This document shows, piece by piece, positions 32,001 through 41,066 of a DNA stretch of 64,000 nucleotides (positions are counted from its first letter, which is position 1; every line of letters begins with the position of its first letter). The position numbers and the translations under genes were made by a program. This DNA comes from Spisula solida. Its lineage: Eukaryota > Mollusca > Bivalvia > Venerida > Mactridae. A model generated the notes under the pieces. It saw nothing but the letters and a program-made list of their open reading frames with translations. It searched no databases and was not told the origin of the DNA. Location: the NCBI GenBank assembly GCA_947247005.1, contig OX365948.1, positions 6,324,001-6,388,000 of the forward strand. The letters run 5' to 3'.

Positions 32001-35000
32001 AGTCCACCATTTGTATGCTTGTTCATTTTGTTTGTTCATTAAATCTTATTCCTTTTTATCATATATTTATACAGGCACCTTTATAGCCTTATACGAATAT
32101 ATTGAAATATATCCTACATACAATGGAAAATTCATAAAATTTAGAGTAGAACATAAGCTTAGAGAATCCTTTCTATAGAAGCTTAGTCTGTGTAGGGAAG
32201 TTCATTTGATGCCTCAATGGACTTGAGATGATGCCATCGAGGAATTTGATCACTAAGTTCACGATACATAAACTGGTTGGTAACCCAGAAGTAATCTGTG
32301 ATTGGAAAAAACCTTGTAAAAATGCTCACATTTGATGCAAAACATATAACTAGAAACAAATATATCAAAGTTTGTGAGAATAAATCTTATTATTAGGTGT
32401 TAAATGGTTGTGTAAAAACATTTTGTAATTAGCATTTTAATATTATGCGTATAGCAAATGCATGTATATAGGGCATTAAGCTTTGATATGTCAATGTGAG
32501 GGAATAACATCATATTGATTATGCTGTGCTATAACATTTTATAGGAATGTTACTTACTGAAACATATTTGTACTTGGTAATAGCTTGGCTTTGGCTTTGT
32601 ACATTTGTATTTTTTTTAAACTTGAGTTTATATGTGTTAATCACACATGCTTCAATGTGAATGTGTGATGTAGATCTAGAAATAATTGTTGAAAGTAAAT
32701 TTAATTTATTATCACTGCTTACATTGTAATGTTGGTAAAACTGTTGTAACAATGTCCTCTAGTTGTCTGCATCCATCAATGTTAAGTATGGTGTACGGCA
32801 AGCATAGGGATGATATTATAGAATGGCAACCAGATAGACTTTTTGCTGGCTTTGTCTTACCATCCAACTTTGGTTTTTCTTTGCATTGCTACTTGTCTTT
32901 ACTGCTGAAATAAATGTACATTCCACTTGTCCATAAAGTTACAATGTACATTATTCTTCTAACAGAGTTTAAGAGTACCATGGGACTTATCCTGGTACCA
33001 TGTGTCTTATCCTGGTACCATGTGACTTATCCTGGTGCCATGTGACTTATCCTGGTGCCATGTGACTTATCCTGGTGCCATGTGACTTATCCTGGTACCA
33101 TGTGACTTATCCTGGTGCCATGTGACTTATCCTGGTGCCATGTGACTTATCCTGGTACCATGTGACTTATCCTGGTGCCATGTGACTTATCCTGGTACCA
33201 TGTGACTTATCCTGGTGCCATGTGACTTATCCTGGTACCATGTGTCTTATTCTGGTACCATGTGTCTTATCCTGGTACCATGTGACTTATCCTGGTACCA
33301 TGTGTCTTATCCTGGTACCATGTGACTTTACTGAGTACCATGTGACTTGTCTGGTTGTACTGTGTGACTTTACTGAGTACCATGTGACTTGTCTGGTAGT
33401 ATCGTGTGACTTTACTGAGTACCATGTGACTTGTCTGGTAGTACCGTGTGACTTTACTGAGTACCATGTGACTTGTCTGGTAGTATCGTGTGACTTTACT
33501 GAGTACCATGTGACTTGTCTGGTAGTACTGTGTGACTTTACTGAGTACCATGTGACTTGTCTGGTAGTATCGTGTGACTTTACTGAGTACCATGTGACTT
33601 GTCTGGTAGTATCGTGTGACTTTACTGAGTACCATGTGACTTATCCTGGTGCCATGTGACTTATCCTGGTACCATGTGTCTTATCCTGGTACCATGTGAC
33701 TTATCCTGGTGCCATGTGACTTATCCTGGTACCATGTGTCTTATCCTGGTACCATGTGACTTTACTGAGTACCATGTGACTTGTCTGGTAGTATCGTGTG
33801 ACTTAACTGAGTACCATGTGACTTGTCTGGTAGTATCGTGTGACTTAACTGAGTACCATGTGACTTGTCTGGTAGTATCGTGTGACTTTACTGAGTACCA
33901 TGTGACTTGTCTGGTAGTATCGTGTGACTTTACTGAGTACCATGTGACTCATCTAGGTAGTACCATGTGACTTATCTAGGTAGTACCATGTGTCTTATCT
34001 TGGTACCATGTTACTAACTTGGTTGTACTTGCACAATTTATGAACTGCTGATTCAAAAATAAGAGTATTTTGTTTGCATTGTCTGTTGTATTATCATTTG
34101 TAACACTAGTTTTCATTGGTCGTCAAGTAAATGTGAACAGATTATATGGTATCCTGCATAGAGACATGTTACAGATGATACTGATCTATGCATATTAAGA
34201 TCTGTCACAGGTTGAACTATGTAGAAGTGAAGCAATGAGATGCTGAGATAGATTTTATTGGTGCAGGTTATTGTTTGGTTGTTGTTAAGTATAGCACTCT
34301 CACAGGACATCAGTTTTGTCGCTTTGGTGCAACAAGGTTGTATCTCACTACCGGTATATACTATAAACAGAGATACAACATGTTGTGTTAGAGGGATAAA
34401 CTGTTGCTGATATCTGTATGTGGTTGGTGTATGCATTAATGCTGCAGCTGTTTGTTGATTTTAGTCTTAATAGCTGTTGTTTTATGTGTTTAAGTTGACT
34501 AACATTGTTTCATGATTTGTGATCTAAGGCTTGCTATCTAACTGAATATATGTAACATACCTGTACTAATATTGTGTTTATATTGAATTGGTGATTGGAA
34601 TAACACAGCATGTCTTAACAGATAGGACATTTAGATTGGTAGAGTCTGAATTTTTCAAATAATTTTTAAGCTTATTTTGGCATAAGTGTACTTTTAGACC
34701 TTTCTTACCAATATTTTAAGACTGAAACTTAAGACTTAAAATTCGCAATTTTTAGGTTTACTGGCATTTCTTTTCCGCTGAATCTTAAACTTTGGAATCC
34801 TATGAAACTGTTATTAAAATGGTTCATTTATAACATGGTGGATGGAAAGAGCATTTAACATTTTGAAGACATGAGTTCCAGTCTTCAAATGCTGGGGGAA
34901 TGAGGTCCCTTTCAATGTTTATAGAGACTTTAATTCAATTAAAATACCTTTTTCTTGTGATATTAAAATAGTAAAATATTTCAATTTAAATTCTAAATGA

Positions 35001-38000
35001 TCAGTAATTATCATTATGTACAATATTTTGATCAAGACTACAAAATTGATCAGAAATGGTTGATTATGGTAACATCTTAGCCAATGGGTATCATATTCTA
35101 ACCTTTCTTACTCCACCCATGTACTGGCTGCTCATATTATATATTTCCCTGTATGTATATACGGACTCATGTTTGACATAATCATGCAAGCTGTTGCACA
35201 TTCCTTACCAGACTGAAAATGAGTGTGTGAATGGATTTTGCTGTGTTCTGTATATATAATAAACCATATGTCAGTACATTGAGTCATCACAGATTGCAAC
35301 TTATGTCCCCCATTGGAGGACGTGGGGGCATGTTTCTTTGCATATGTTGGTCAGTCCATCGCTAGACCAAGTCATTTGTGATTTAGAACTAGAGAGAAAC
35401 ATTTGGGTCTATGGAGGTCAGGGACAGAAGATGTTGTGGTCTGTAGGTCAAGATTATTTTGCTTGTGATAGCAAAGTGGTTTCCGATTAATTACAAAAGA
35501 AGGCTTGGCCCTATGATCCACAAACTTTACATGGAGGTTAGTCAGCTACAGAAGATGACATCTATTGATTTTACGGTCAAAAGTCAAGGTTGACATGGCC
35601 TTTAGCATGAATGACTTGACCAAATGGATTCTGATTGATTGTACAAGAACTAACTGTTTGTCCTATGATCTTAAATGTAGGTCACCATTAGTTGATTTAC
35701 TTTATTTATTTTGAGGTCAAGGTCACCTTGACCTTTAACCTTTATTGCTATTTGGCTACCATGGGGGCATATAATTATGTTTTTAAAAATCTCTACATGT
35801 ATGAGTCACCAAAACCTAAGGTTTGTTTGATTCTTTACTGGCAAAGGAATGATATATCATATTGCAAATATAGAATGAATTTTCCAAAATAAGTGTTACT
35901 GAATTATATTTGTTTTCTTGCATACTAAGTCCAAATATCAAGTGCTCATATCAAGGATGAAAGTTTTCAGGATTTTTTCGTATTTTGAGTGTCACAAAAT
36001 GGCTTGTATTTTTCTTACATAAATTGATAATTTTTCAGGATTATACCTTTTACGTCTCATGCTGATGAGGTCATATATTGCAGAATAATGATTTGTATGA
36101 ATTTCTCAATTCTTACACGGTTATGAATAGGTCATGAAATAGTTTTTATGCCCTGGCATCTATTGATGCGGGAGGCATATAGTGAATGTCCTGTCTGTCT
36201 GTTTTTATTTGTTCGTTTGTTCCATTGAAAATGTTGATCAAAACTATAAAGTTTTAAATTCAAAGTCCATCAAGACATGGCTTTTAAAACTCTGCATACT
36301 TGTTTACCATAAAAATACCCTACATTGTCAACACCATATATCACTAGCATCCAACATTTCTACAGAATTATGGCCTCAGATTGACTTAACTAGTTATTAT
36401 GGACTAGGCTTACCCCTGGGCAAAAGCATAAATTGAGCGCAGTCTTGTTTAATACTAAAGTCTTATATAAATGGTGTGCAAGATGACACTTAATAGCTTT
36501 AGGTTCTAATAGAAGTATCTGGCTCATGTTTAAATTATTATACTGCAACTTGATAAAATCTTCATATGATAGATTACCCTTGAGCCAGGTGTTTCTGTCT
36601 GCACCTCAAACTGTGAAAATAATCTTATTGTAACATTCATGAGGAAATAAATTCTTATAGCACACTTTTAATGGATGAATATATATCCTGTTACAGATTA
36701 TACCTGTAGAACGATTGGTGAAAGGTAAATTTCAAGATAATTTCGAGTTTGTTCAGTGGTTTAAGAAGTTTTTCGATGCTAACTATCAAGGACAAGAATA
36801 CGATGCATTAGGTGCTCGAGATGGACAGGCACTCGGATCTGGTAAAGCTTCACAAAAACCTCGTTCACAGATGTCACAACTCTCAAAAACAAATAGGGGT
36901 AAGTGTAGGTATGGAAATATTGGATTACCTGAACTACATATACGAGGGGGTGTTCCAGAATTGCAGGGACTTACCTGTGATTCTGGATCACCCCTCATAT
37001 GTGTGTAATGTATGAATAGTACTTGAATTGGCAAATGCTGGGATACATTGTGACATCAAGAACAACATGGCTCGGATACCTTACAGAACTTATTAGATAC
37101 AATCACTCATGGTGATGAATTTATTTATTGTATATATTATTTTACCAGCTTCCTGAATTTGCAAGAATTATTGCATTAGTTGACCTCATGATATTCGACC
37201 TTTTGTTTATTTATAGCAGGAAAAATAGAAAAATCAAATAGTGCTAAAACAGGTGAGTATGGCAACTGACTGATTTGCTTAAAACCTGATATGCCAATTT
37301 CTAAGTGGGTGATTTTGGCAGTGTGTGGTGAAGCATTATTCTCATGAAACTTCAATTTCTCCAATGGAATGCCAGGTTGTGTCTTGCTGATTGCATGAAG
37401 CCATGAATCAAGTCTCTTTGCGTTTATCCTTTTTACGAGGAATAGCTTTAACGTCATTGATAGGGTGTTTTTGATTTGATGTCCATTATAACTTTTATGA
37501 TAAGAATTTGATCCTATGAATATATCTAAATTAAAATGTCAAAATACAGCATTTTTCTCGCTCGCTCGCTAATGCTTATGCTTACACAAAAATATTTCAG
37601 AAAATACTTTATCACATAGCTTATGAAAAAGAGAAATACTCGAGTTTGTGTGGCATGCTGCTCAGATAAAGTTTGCAAAGCTCCTTTAACATTCCCTATG
37701 ATTTTATGTTTGATAGCCCTTGTTAAAACCTATCCAAAAAATATTTTCAGAAATTGGGTTTAGAAAATGTGATATACTGCACTTGACAAGTCATGAACTA
37801 TGGACTATAATTAGCATGTTATGAATGGTCTCAAATGAAGTTTGGATGCTCTGTTTCTTATTAGGCTTCTTTTTCTTGTCTTACAAGAATGAAATCAGGC
37901 TTCTTTTTCCTGTCTTACAAGAATGAAAGCAGGCTTCTTTTTCCTGTCTTACAAGAATGAAACTGTTATAAGAAGGTCTAACTCGGTATCAACTTGAAGT

Positions 38001-41000
38001 ATCTTAATAAAACTTTTTACAAAATTAATGTATGGTAGATACACACATTTTAAGGACTATTACAGGGTTAACCTCAATCAGAAACAGCCTCCACTGAATT
38101 CCGAATTTTTATAAATTTATGGAAATGATGAATTGAATCCCAGGCAGTTAATCCCCAGTCCCTTAAGCAATTGGATTAAATAGCATAATAGAGTATAAAC
38201 TCTCACTGTTTTAATAATGCGTCACAAACAGGTCCTTCAATACCAAATTAACTACGTCAGTATGCAATAGATTGATCAGTTGTTTGTTAAAATTTCCAGG
38301 GGGAGCATGCCCCAAATCCACTTCTTGCTTGAATATACTCTCATTACAAAAACTACTGCATGTAAAATCTGAATTCAATATTGATCTCATATATCATAAA
38401 CTTACATTAAGAGTTTATTATACATCATGTATGACTATTAACAACCCTTGAATTTGCATTTTTCTCTATGATACAATATCGTGTTATGTTCTTGATACAA
38501 GAAAAGCACGATAATAAACCATCCTTGGGACCCTTGAAAAGGGGTCTCATTTAATGAGCTAGTCTTAATATTGAGGTTAAATAAAAACCAAGATGTTATT
38601 GTCTTGAGTTAAGAGTTGGTCTTATTATTGAAGTGGCAATTACATGAGGTTTAAGTTAAACTATAATATTAACCAACAGAATTCTCAGTATTGAAAAGAT
38701 AAAAACGTGGAATCAGAAGAAGTCCTTTAGTGTGATCAAATAGTTTGCATCTACTGTGGGATTCCAACCTATACTGTATGCACTTGTGCTTAGCAAGGTG
38801 AAGTATGAATGCATAAGACCACACTATCGCAACAAACCCAAATAAGGATGCATAAATAACCAGCTTCAATGTGACTACATCACACCACAGCAATAATCGG
38901 TAGATATGTATAACAACACTGATTATAAGAAGTAATGTTTATGTGTGTTACAGTAACAGCAAGCAGTAAAACCACGACTACCCAGAGAAACCCTGCTGCA
39001 GCACCCCCACAACGTGCAGCACCACAGAAAGCACCAGTAAACAGTCATAGTGGTGGTGGTAGTGCTGGAGGAGATTCAGCTAAAGTACAAGCTCTAGAAG
39101 CTCAGGTAAATTTGATTATTCTCAGGGGGCGGGGCTCTAGAATTCTGAAGCTCAGGTAAACTTCATTATTCTCAGGGGGCGGGGCTTTAGAAGCTCAGGT
39201 AAACTACTATTCTCAGGGGGCGGGGCTTTAGAAGCTCAGGTAAACTACTATTCTCAAGGGGCGGGGCTGAAGAATCTCAAGTAAACTGTACTATTCTCAG
39301 GGGGCGGGGCTGTAGAATCTCAGGTAAACTGTACTATTTCCAGGGGGCAGGGCTGTAGAAGCTCAGGTAAACTCTACTATTCCCAGGGGGCGTGCTGTAG
39401 AAGCTCAGGTAAACTCGACCATTCTCAGGGGGCGGGGCTATAGAAGCTCAGGTAAACTGTACTTTTCTCAGGTGGCGGGGGTCCTATTTGCAGTACAACT
39501 GAATGAACTGTCCTTTTAGACTCTTAATTTAACCCCACCACCTATGGAAGGGGCTATAGGAATGGTCTCTGTCCAATATTCCGTGTTGATTTCTGGTTTG
39601 TGGCATGTCATACTGTCAGTTGAAAATTTGGCACCAATGTTGATGTTCCTCTAAATGTGGAGAAGTTGCTGGCTCCTTGAGGAAGGGTTAGTTAGTACTG
39701 GTTGGGATAATGTTCAGGAAAACTGTTTCTGTACTTCAGTAGACGTATTGAACAGAAAATTGTTGAGAAACAGGATTTAAAACAAATAAAGGATACATGG
39801 CAGATTCCCTCACTTTTTACATGATTTCTTATTTCAGTTAAGTGAATTACGGTTTACAGTGGAGGGATTAGAAAAAGAAAGAGATTTCTACTTTGGAAAA
39901 TTGAGAGATATCGAGATTATTTGCCAAGATGATGAGAACTCTGAATCTAACAAACGCATTATGGAAGTATTGTATGCAACCGAAGTAAGTGATACTGTAT
40001 GTCGATTTATTCTATTTATCCCCCTCCTGTTGTGTGAAGTAATACTTCTCTACTCACTTCACTCAATTGGATAGAACTATTAATTATTTCACATACATGT
40101 TTTGTAACAGTCGTTTTGTTTAATGATGTGATTAACCAGTAATGAATTAGTCTTGTCAAAGGTGCTGGCCACAAACTGCAATGAAGTTTTTATTTATATT
40201 GAGTCTAGTGTATTTTCATTAACTTAGAATGCATCGATACTGTCTGTACAACTGTCTAAGACAACTCATTCTTCATTTACATCTACCTTAGTAGCCTAGT
40301 GGTAAAGTGTCTGCTTTGAGTGCAAGAGGTTTAGGGTTGGATCCTAGGATGTAACATACCAAAGTTGTATAAAATGATACTGGTATATCTCCCTTGCTTA
40401 AAGCTGCACAGAATGTTACTGCTGGTTGGCCCAGTGTCAGGATAATGTGAAAGGATAGAATGTGCTTATATGTGTCTATTAACAAGTTGTAACAATTGAT
40501 TAATTACGTTCACACCAACTCAAGTATGCATTGTTAACCCTAACATGTAATTAACACAATCGGCATATAGCAATCTAAATCAAAAGGCTGAAAAACTTTG
40601 ACTTGCTTTAATACAATATACCACTTCATTTAATCACATTTCCTGCTCTGATTCCAATGCACACTTTCTGTGTGATTGCGGTATAAAAATGTTCTGGATA
40701 TTAGTAAAGATTCTAGTATGATTATGCCTGGATTCCACATCAAGTTGAAGCTTATTACTTGATGCAGAATATTATTGTTCAACATAAAGTACAGCTATCT
40801 GTTTGGTCTCCTTAATGAAGATCAAAGTAGGTATGAGATATGTACACATATATAGATATTGTACAGTGGACAAGTTTTATCTCTTCAACTTGTTAAATAC
40901 TCTTAATCTTAAAAGAGTTCCCTCCCTTGTTTATAAGAACTTGATATGCATTTATTGTAGGAAGAGTTCCCTCCCTTGTTGATATGTGACTATATATGTT

Positions 41001-41066
41001 AACTAAACATTGCAGGATGGATTTGCTCCCCCTGATGATGAACAAAATGAAGAAGAAGAATACTAG
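19861..41066 (+). CDS. MAPRE1: EB1/EB3-type microtubule plus-end tracking protein (MAPRE family)
   Basis: Plus-end tracker: an N-terminal CH domain binds the growing microtubule lattice; a C-terminal coiled coil (EBH domain) dimerises and recruits SxIP-motif partners; the final EEY binds CAP-Gly proteins. Coding exons: 19861-20024 (optional N-terminal extension), 27068-27201, 29366-29404, 30298-30404 or 31687-31793 (alternatives), 36697-36898, 37217-37252 (optional), 38954-39105, 39838-39984, 41016-41066. All junction phases match. From the ATG at 27081 the protein is 272 residues, or 284 with the microexon, in the EB1/EB3 range (human 268 and 281). Numbering through residue 89 matches human EB1 without gaps. 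The upstream exon would add 58 residues. Introns are very large and repeat-filled. Confidence 0.95.
20584..20929. mobile_element. TIR element, about 345 bp, in EB1 intron 1
   Basis: Ends ctgttctgcaca / tgtgcagaacag are inverted. Inside them aacttacgaacaaaacggaa pairs with the complement of ttccggtttgttggtaagtg, giving imperfect TIRs of roughly 55 bp. No transposase; the 66-residue open frame starting at 20565 is part of the element and not a gene. Confidence 0.65.
21785..23597. mobile_element. Tandem-core element with terminal hairpins, full copy (1.8 kb)
   Basis: The 5' end agctcacctgtcacaaagtgacaaggtgagct folds on itself. It is followed by a ccgtccgtcc stretch, then 11-12 head-to-tail cores of about 144 bp (each with tatgaaacttggtcacaatg, gatcatctc, gatattgggtcatctggggt). 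It closes with aggtgagcgacctagggccc then tttgggccctcttg, whose last part is a hairpin. This architecture (5' hairpin, tandem core, 3' hairpin, no ORF) resembles molluscan 'pearl'/Helentron-associated non-autonomous elements; that family link is inference. Located in EB1 intron 1. The first three full cores are nearly identical, so core number has changed recently. Confidence 0.8.
23598..26460. other. EB1 intron 1, featureless AT-rich part
   Basis: No exon, RNA gene or bounded repeat recognised. A short duplicated stretch (gaaactcgatgatgtgatta) occurs twice at 26127-26167. Confidence 0.55.
26461..26859. mobile_element. hAT-like MITE, 399 bp, in EB1 intron 1
   Basis: Ends CAGGGCTTTTTTTCgctg and its inverted counterpart agtgaaaaaaaGCCCTG. 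Flanked by actag on both sides (26456-26460 and 26860-26864), shorter than the 8 bp usual for hAT. Sits 208 bp upstream of the exon holding the canonical EB1 start codon. Confidence 0.7.
27068..27201 (+). CDS. MAPRE1: EB1 exon with the canonical start and first part of the CH domain
   Basis: Acceptor ctacttgcag, donor gtatgt. The ATG at 27081 has a strong context (gccATGg). Encodes [20 protein letters not shown], then [20 protein letters not shown], close to animal EB1/EB3 from the first residue. Exits in phase 1. Confidence 0.95.
27424..27983. mobile_element. Tandem-core element with terminal hairpins, short copy
   Basis: Same 5' opening (agctcacctgtgacagagtgagct), ccgtccgtc stretch and 3' end (aacaggtgagcgacctaggg...gggccctcttgt) as the copy at 21785, but with only about three cores. 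Lies in the EB1 intron after the start exon. Confidence 0.8.
28452..28540 (-). repeat. tRNA-derived SINE-like head in EB1 intron
   Basis: On the - strand: TGGTCCAGAGGTAAGAGC (A box) and GTGGGTTCGATCC (B box). A 10-bp inverted pair (gtctcgtcag at 28402, ctgacgagac at 28600) brackets it. Not a tRNA gene: the cloverleaf cannot be completed by eye. Confidence 0.5.
29366..29404 (+). CDS. MAPRE1: EB1 39-nt exon
   Basis: Phase 1 to phase 1; acceptor tgttttcag, donor gtaaga. Encodes [13 protein letters not shown], the invariant [11 protein letters not shown] block of the EB CH domain. Below 60 codons, so found by splice sites and homology. Confidence 0.93.
29961..29967 (+). promoter_or_regulatory. 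Decoy 3' splice site upstream of EB1 exon 4a
   Basis: The sequence gtgtatgcctttccaggct before the minisatellite closely repeats aatgtttgactttccaggct at the true exon 4a acceptor (30291-30297), 330 bp downstream. If used, the extra exonic sequence would run into a stop within the minisatellite. Confidence 0.4.
29981..30272. repeat. Diverged ccatgtgactt minisatellite next to EB1 exon 4a
   Basis: Irregular copies of a roughly 20-bp unit (ccatgtgacttatattggta and variants). It stops 26 bp before the exon 4a acceptor. It shares its core with the much larger array at 32974-34020. Confidence 0.85.
30298..30404 (+). CDS. MAPRE1: EB1 alternative CH exon 4a (divergent version)
   Basis: 107 nt, phase 1 to phase 0, acceptor gactttccag, donor gtgagg. 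Encodes [20 protein letters not shown] then [16 protein letters not shown]. Against 4b it differs at 9 of 36 positions (human EB1 numbering 55-58, 64, 71, 77, 83, 86). Notably it has Ser at 71, where 4b and human EB1 have Tyr. The basic residues 59, 60, 62, 66, 76 and 89 are kept. Splice sites are intact and there is no stop. Confidence 0.87.
30405..31686 (+). other. Intron between EB1 alternative exons 4a and 4b
   Basis: 1282 bp, AT-rich, with ta-rich microsatellite-like stretches near 31010-31200. No further exon copy recognised. Ends in a strong pyrimidine tract (ctttctcttcctttacttctttgcag). Confidence 0.7.
31687..31793 (+). CDS. MAPRE1: EB1 alternative CH exon 4b (canonical version)
   Basis: 107 nt, phase 1 to phase 0, acceptor tactttcttt-gcag with a strong pyrimidine tract, donor gtaggt. 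Encodes [20 protein letters not shown] then [16 protein letters not shown], closer to the family consensus. 107 is not a multiple of 3, so using both 4a and 4b, or neither, shifts the frame; only one may be used per transcript. Confidence 0.92.
31794..32973 (+). other. EB1 intron downstream of exon 4b, left part
   Basis: AT-rich intronic sequence without a recognised exon, RNA gene or bounded repeat. Confidence 0.55.
32974..34020. repeat. Large accatgtgactt minisatellite in EB1 intron
   Basis: About 1 kb. First part: 20-bp units accatgtgacttatcctggt with g/t and a/g variants. Second part: a 42-bp higher-order unit (acttgtctggtagtatcgtg alternating with actttactgagtaccatgtg), then a return to the 20-bp form, then the 42-bp form again. 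Because 42 is a multiple of 3, long open frames appear on both strands; they are an artefact of the repeat. Confidence 0.95.
34021..36696 (+). other. EB1 intron with degenerate interspersed repeats
   Basis: 35290-35760 is a decayed repeat rich in ggtca motifs (caaggtcaccttgaccttta). 36150-36430 begins ggcatctattgatgcgggag followed by a tgtctgtctg stretch, an opening shared by mollusc dispersed repeats. No gene recognised. Confidence 0.5.
36697..36898 (+). CDS. MAPRE1: EB1 exon: end of CH domain and linker
   Basis: Phase 0 to phase 1; acceptor cctgttacag, donor gtaagt. Encodes [40 protein letters not shown], then a Ser/Lys/Arg-rich linker ending SQLSKTNR. The [22 protein letters not shown] block is diagnostic of EB proteins. 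Confidence 0.95.
37217..37252 (+). CDS. MAPRE1: EB1 optional 36-nt linker microexon with tandem acceptor
   Basis: Phase 1 to phase 1, so skipping or including it keeps the frame. Encodes [12 protein letters not shown]. The acceptor is TAGCAG, two usable AGs three bases apart, which would give or omit one Ala. Donor gtgagt is strong. It adds Lys/Ser to the positively charged linker. Assigned from splice sites and frame, not homology. Confidence 0.55.
37863..37971. repeat. Three-copy 34-bp tandem repeat in EB1 intron
   Basis: Units begin aggcttctttttcctgtctt and continue acaagaatgaaag; three nearly identical copies. Confidence 0.9.
38954..39105 (+). CDS. MAPRE1: EB1 linker exon leading into the coiled coil
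   Basis: Phase 1 to phase 0; acceptor gtgttacag, donor gtaaat. Encodes [20 protein letters not shown], then [20 protein letters not shown] and [11 protein letters not shown]. Low-complexity Ala/Pro/Gly/Thr linker ending at the start of the EBH coiled coil (VQALEAQ). Its 3' end and donor are the seed of the minisatellite that follows. Confidence 0.9.
39096..39483. repeat. Minisatellite built from the EB1 exon end and its 5' splice site
   Basis: Nine units of 41-50 bp; each contains (g)aagctcaggtaaac followed by attctcagggggcggggct. The first unit is the real exon end gaagctcag|gtaaat at 39097-39111. Most later units keep caggtaaac, so the array offers up to eight extra 5' splice site copies in a row. 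Confidence 0.92.
39838..39984 (+). CDS. MAPRE1: EB1 EBH-domain exon
   Basis: 147 nt, phase 0 to phase 0. Encodes [40 protein letters not shown] and IMEVLYATE. The [10 protein letters not shown] motif forms the cavity that binds SxIP partners; the coiled coil dimerises the protein. Confidence 0.95.
40284..40460 (+). repeat. tRNA-derived SINE in EB1 intron
   Basis: A box TAGCCTAGTGGTAAAG and B box GGGTTGGATCC at tRNA-like spacing, followed by a body with tatatctcccttgct and ggcccagtgtcagg. Same orientation as the gene. Confidence 0.65.
41016..41066 (+). CDS. MAPRE1: EB1 last coding exon, EEY tail
   Basis: Encodes [16 protein letters not shown] and stop TAG (41064-41066). The acidic tail ending EEY is the CAP-Gly-binding signature shared with alpha-tubulin. 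Confidence 0.95.
   Translation, partial: DGFAPPDDEQNEEEEY

Noticed and set aside
33222..33970. Long open frames on both strands with repeated [25 protein letters not shown] peptides
   Set aside because: They are produced by the 20/42-bp minisatellite; both strands are open because the higher-order unit is a multiple of three. No exon signals or composition of a real protein.
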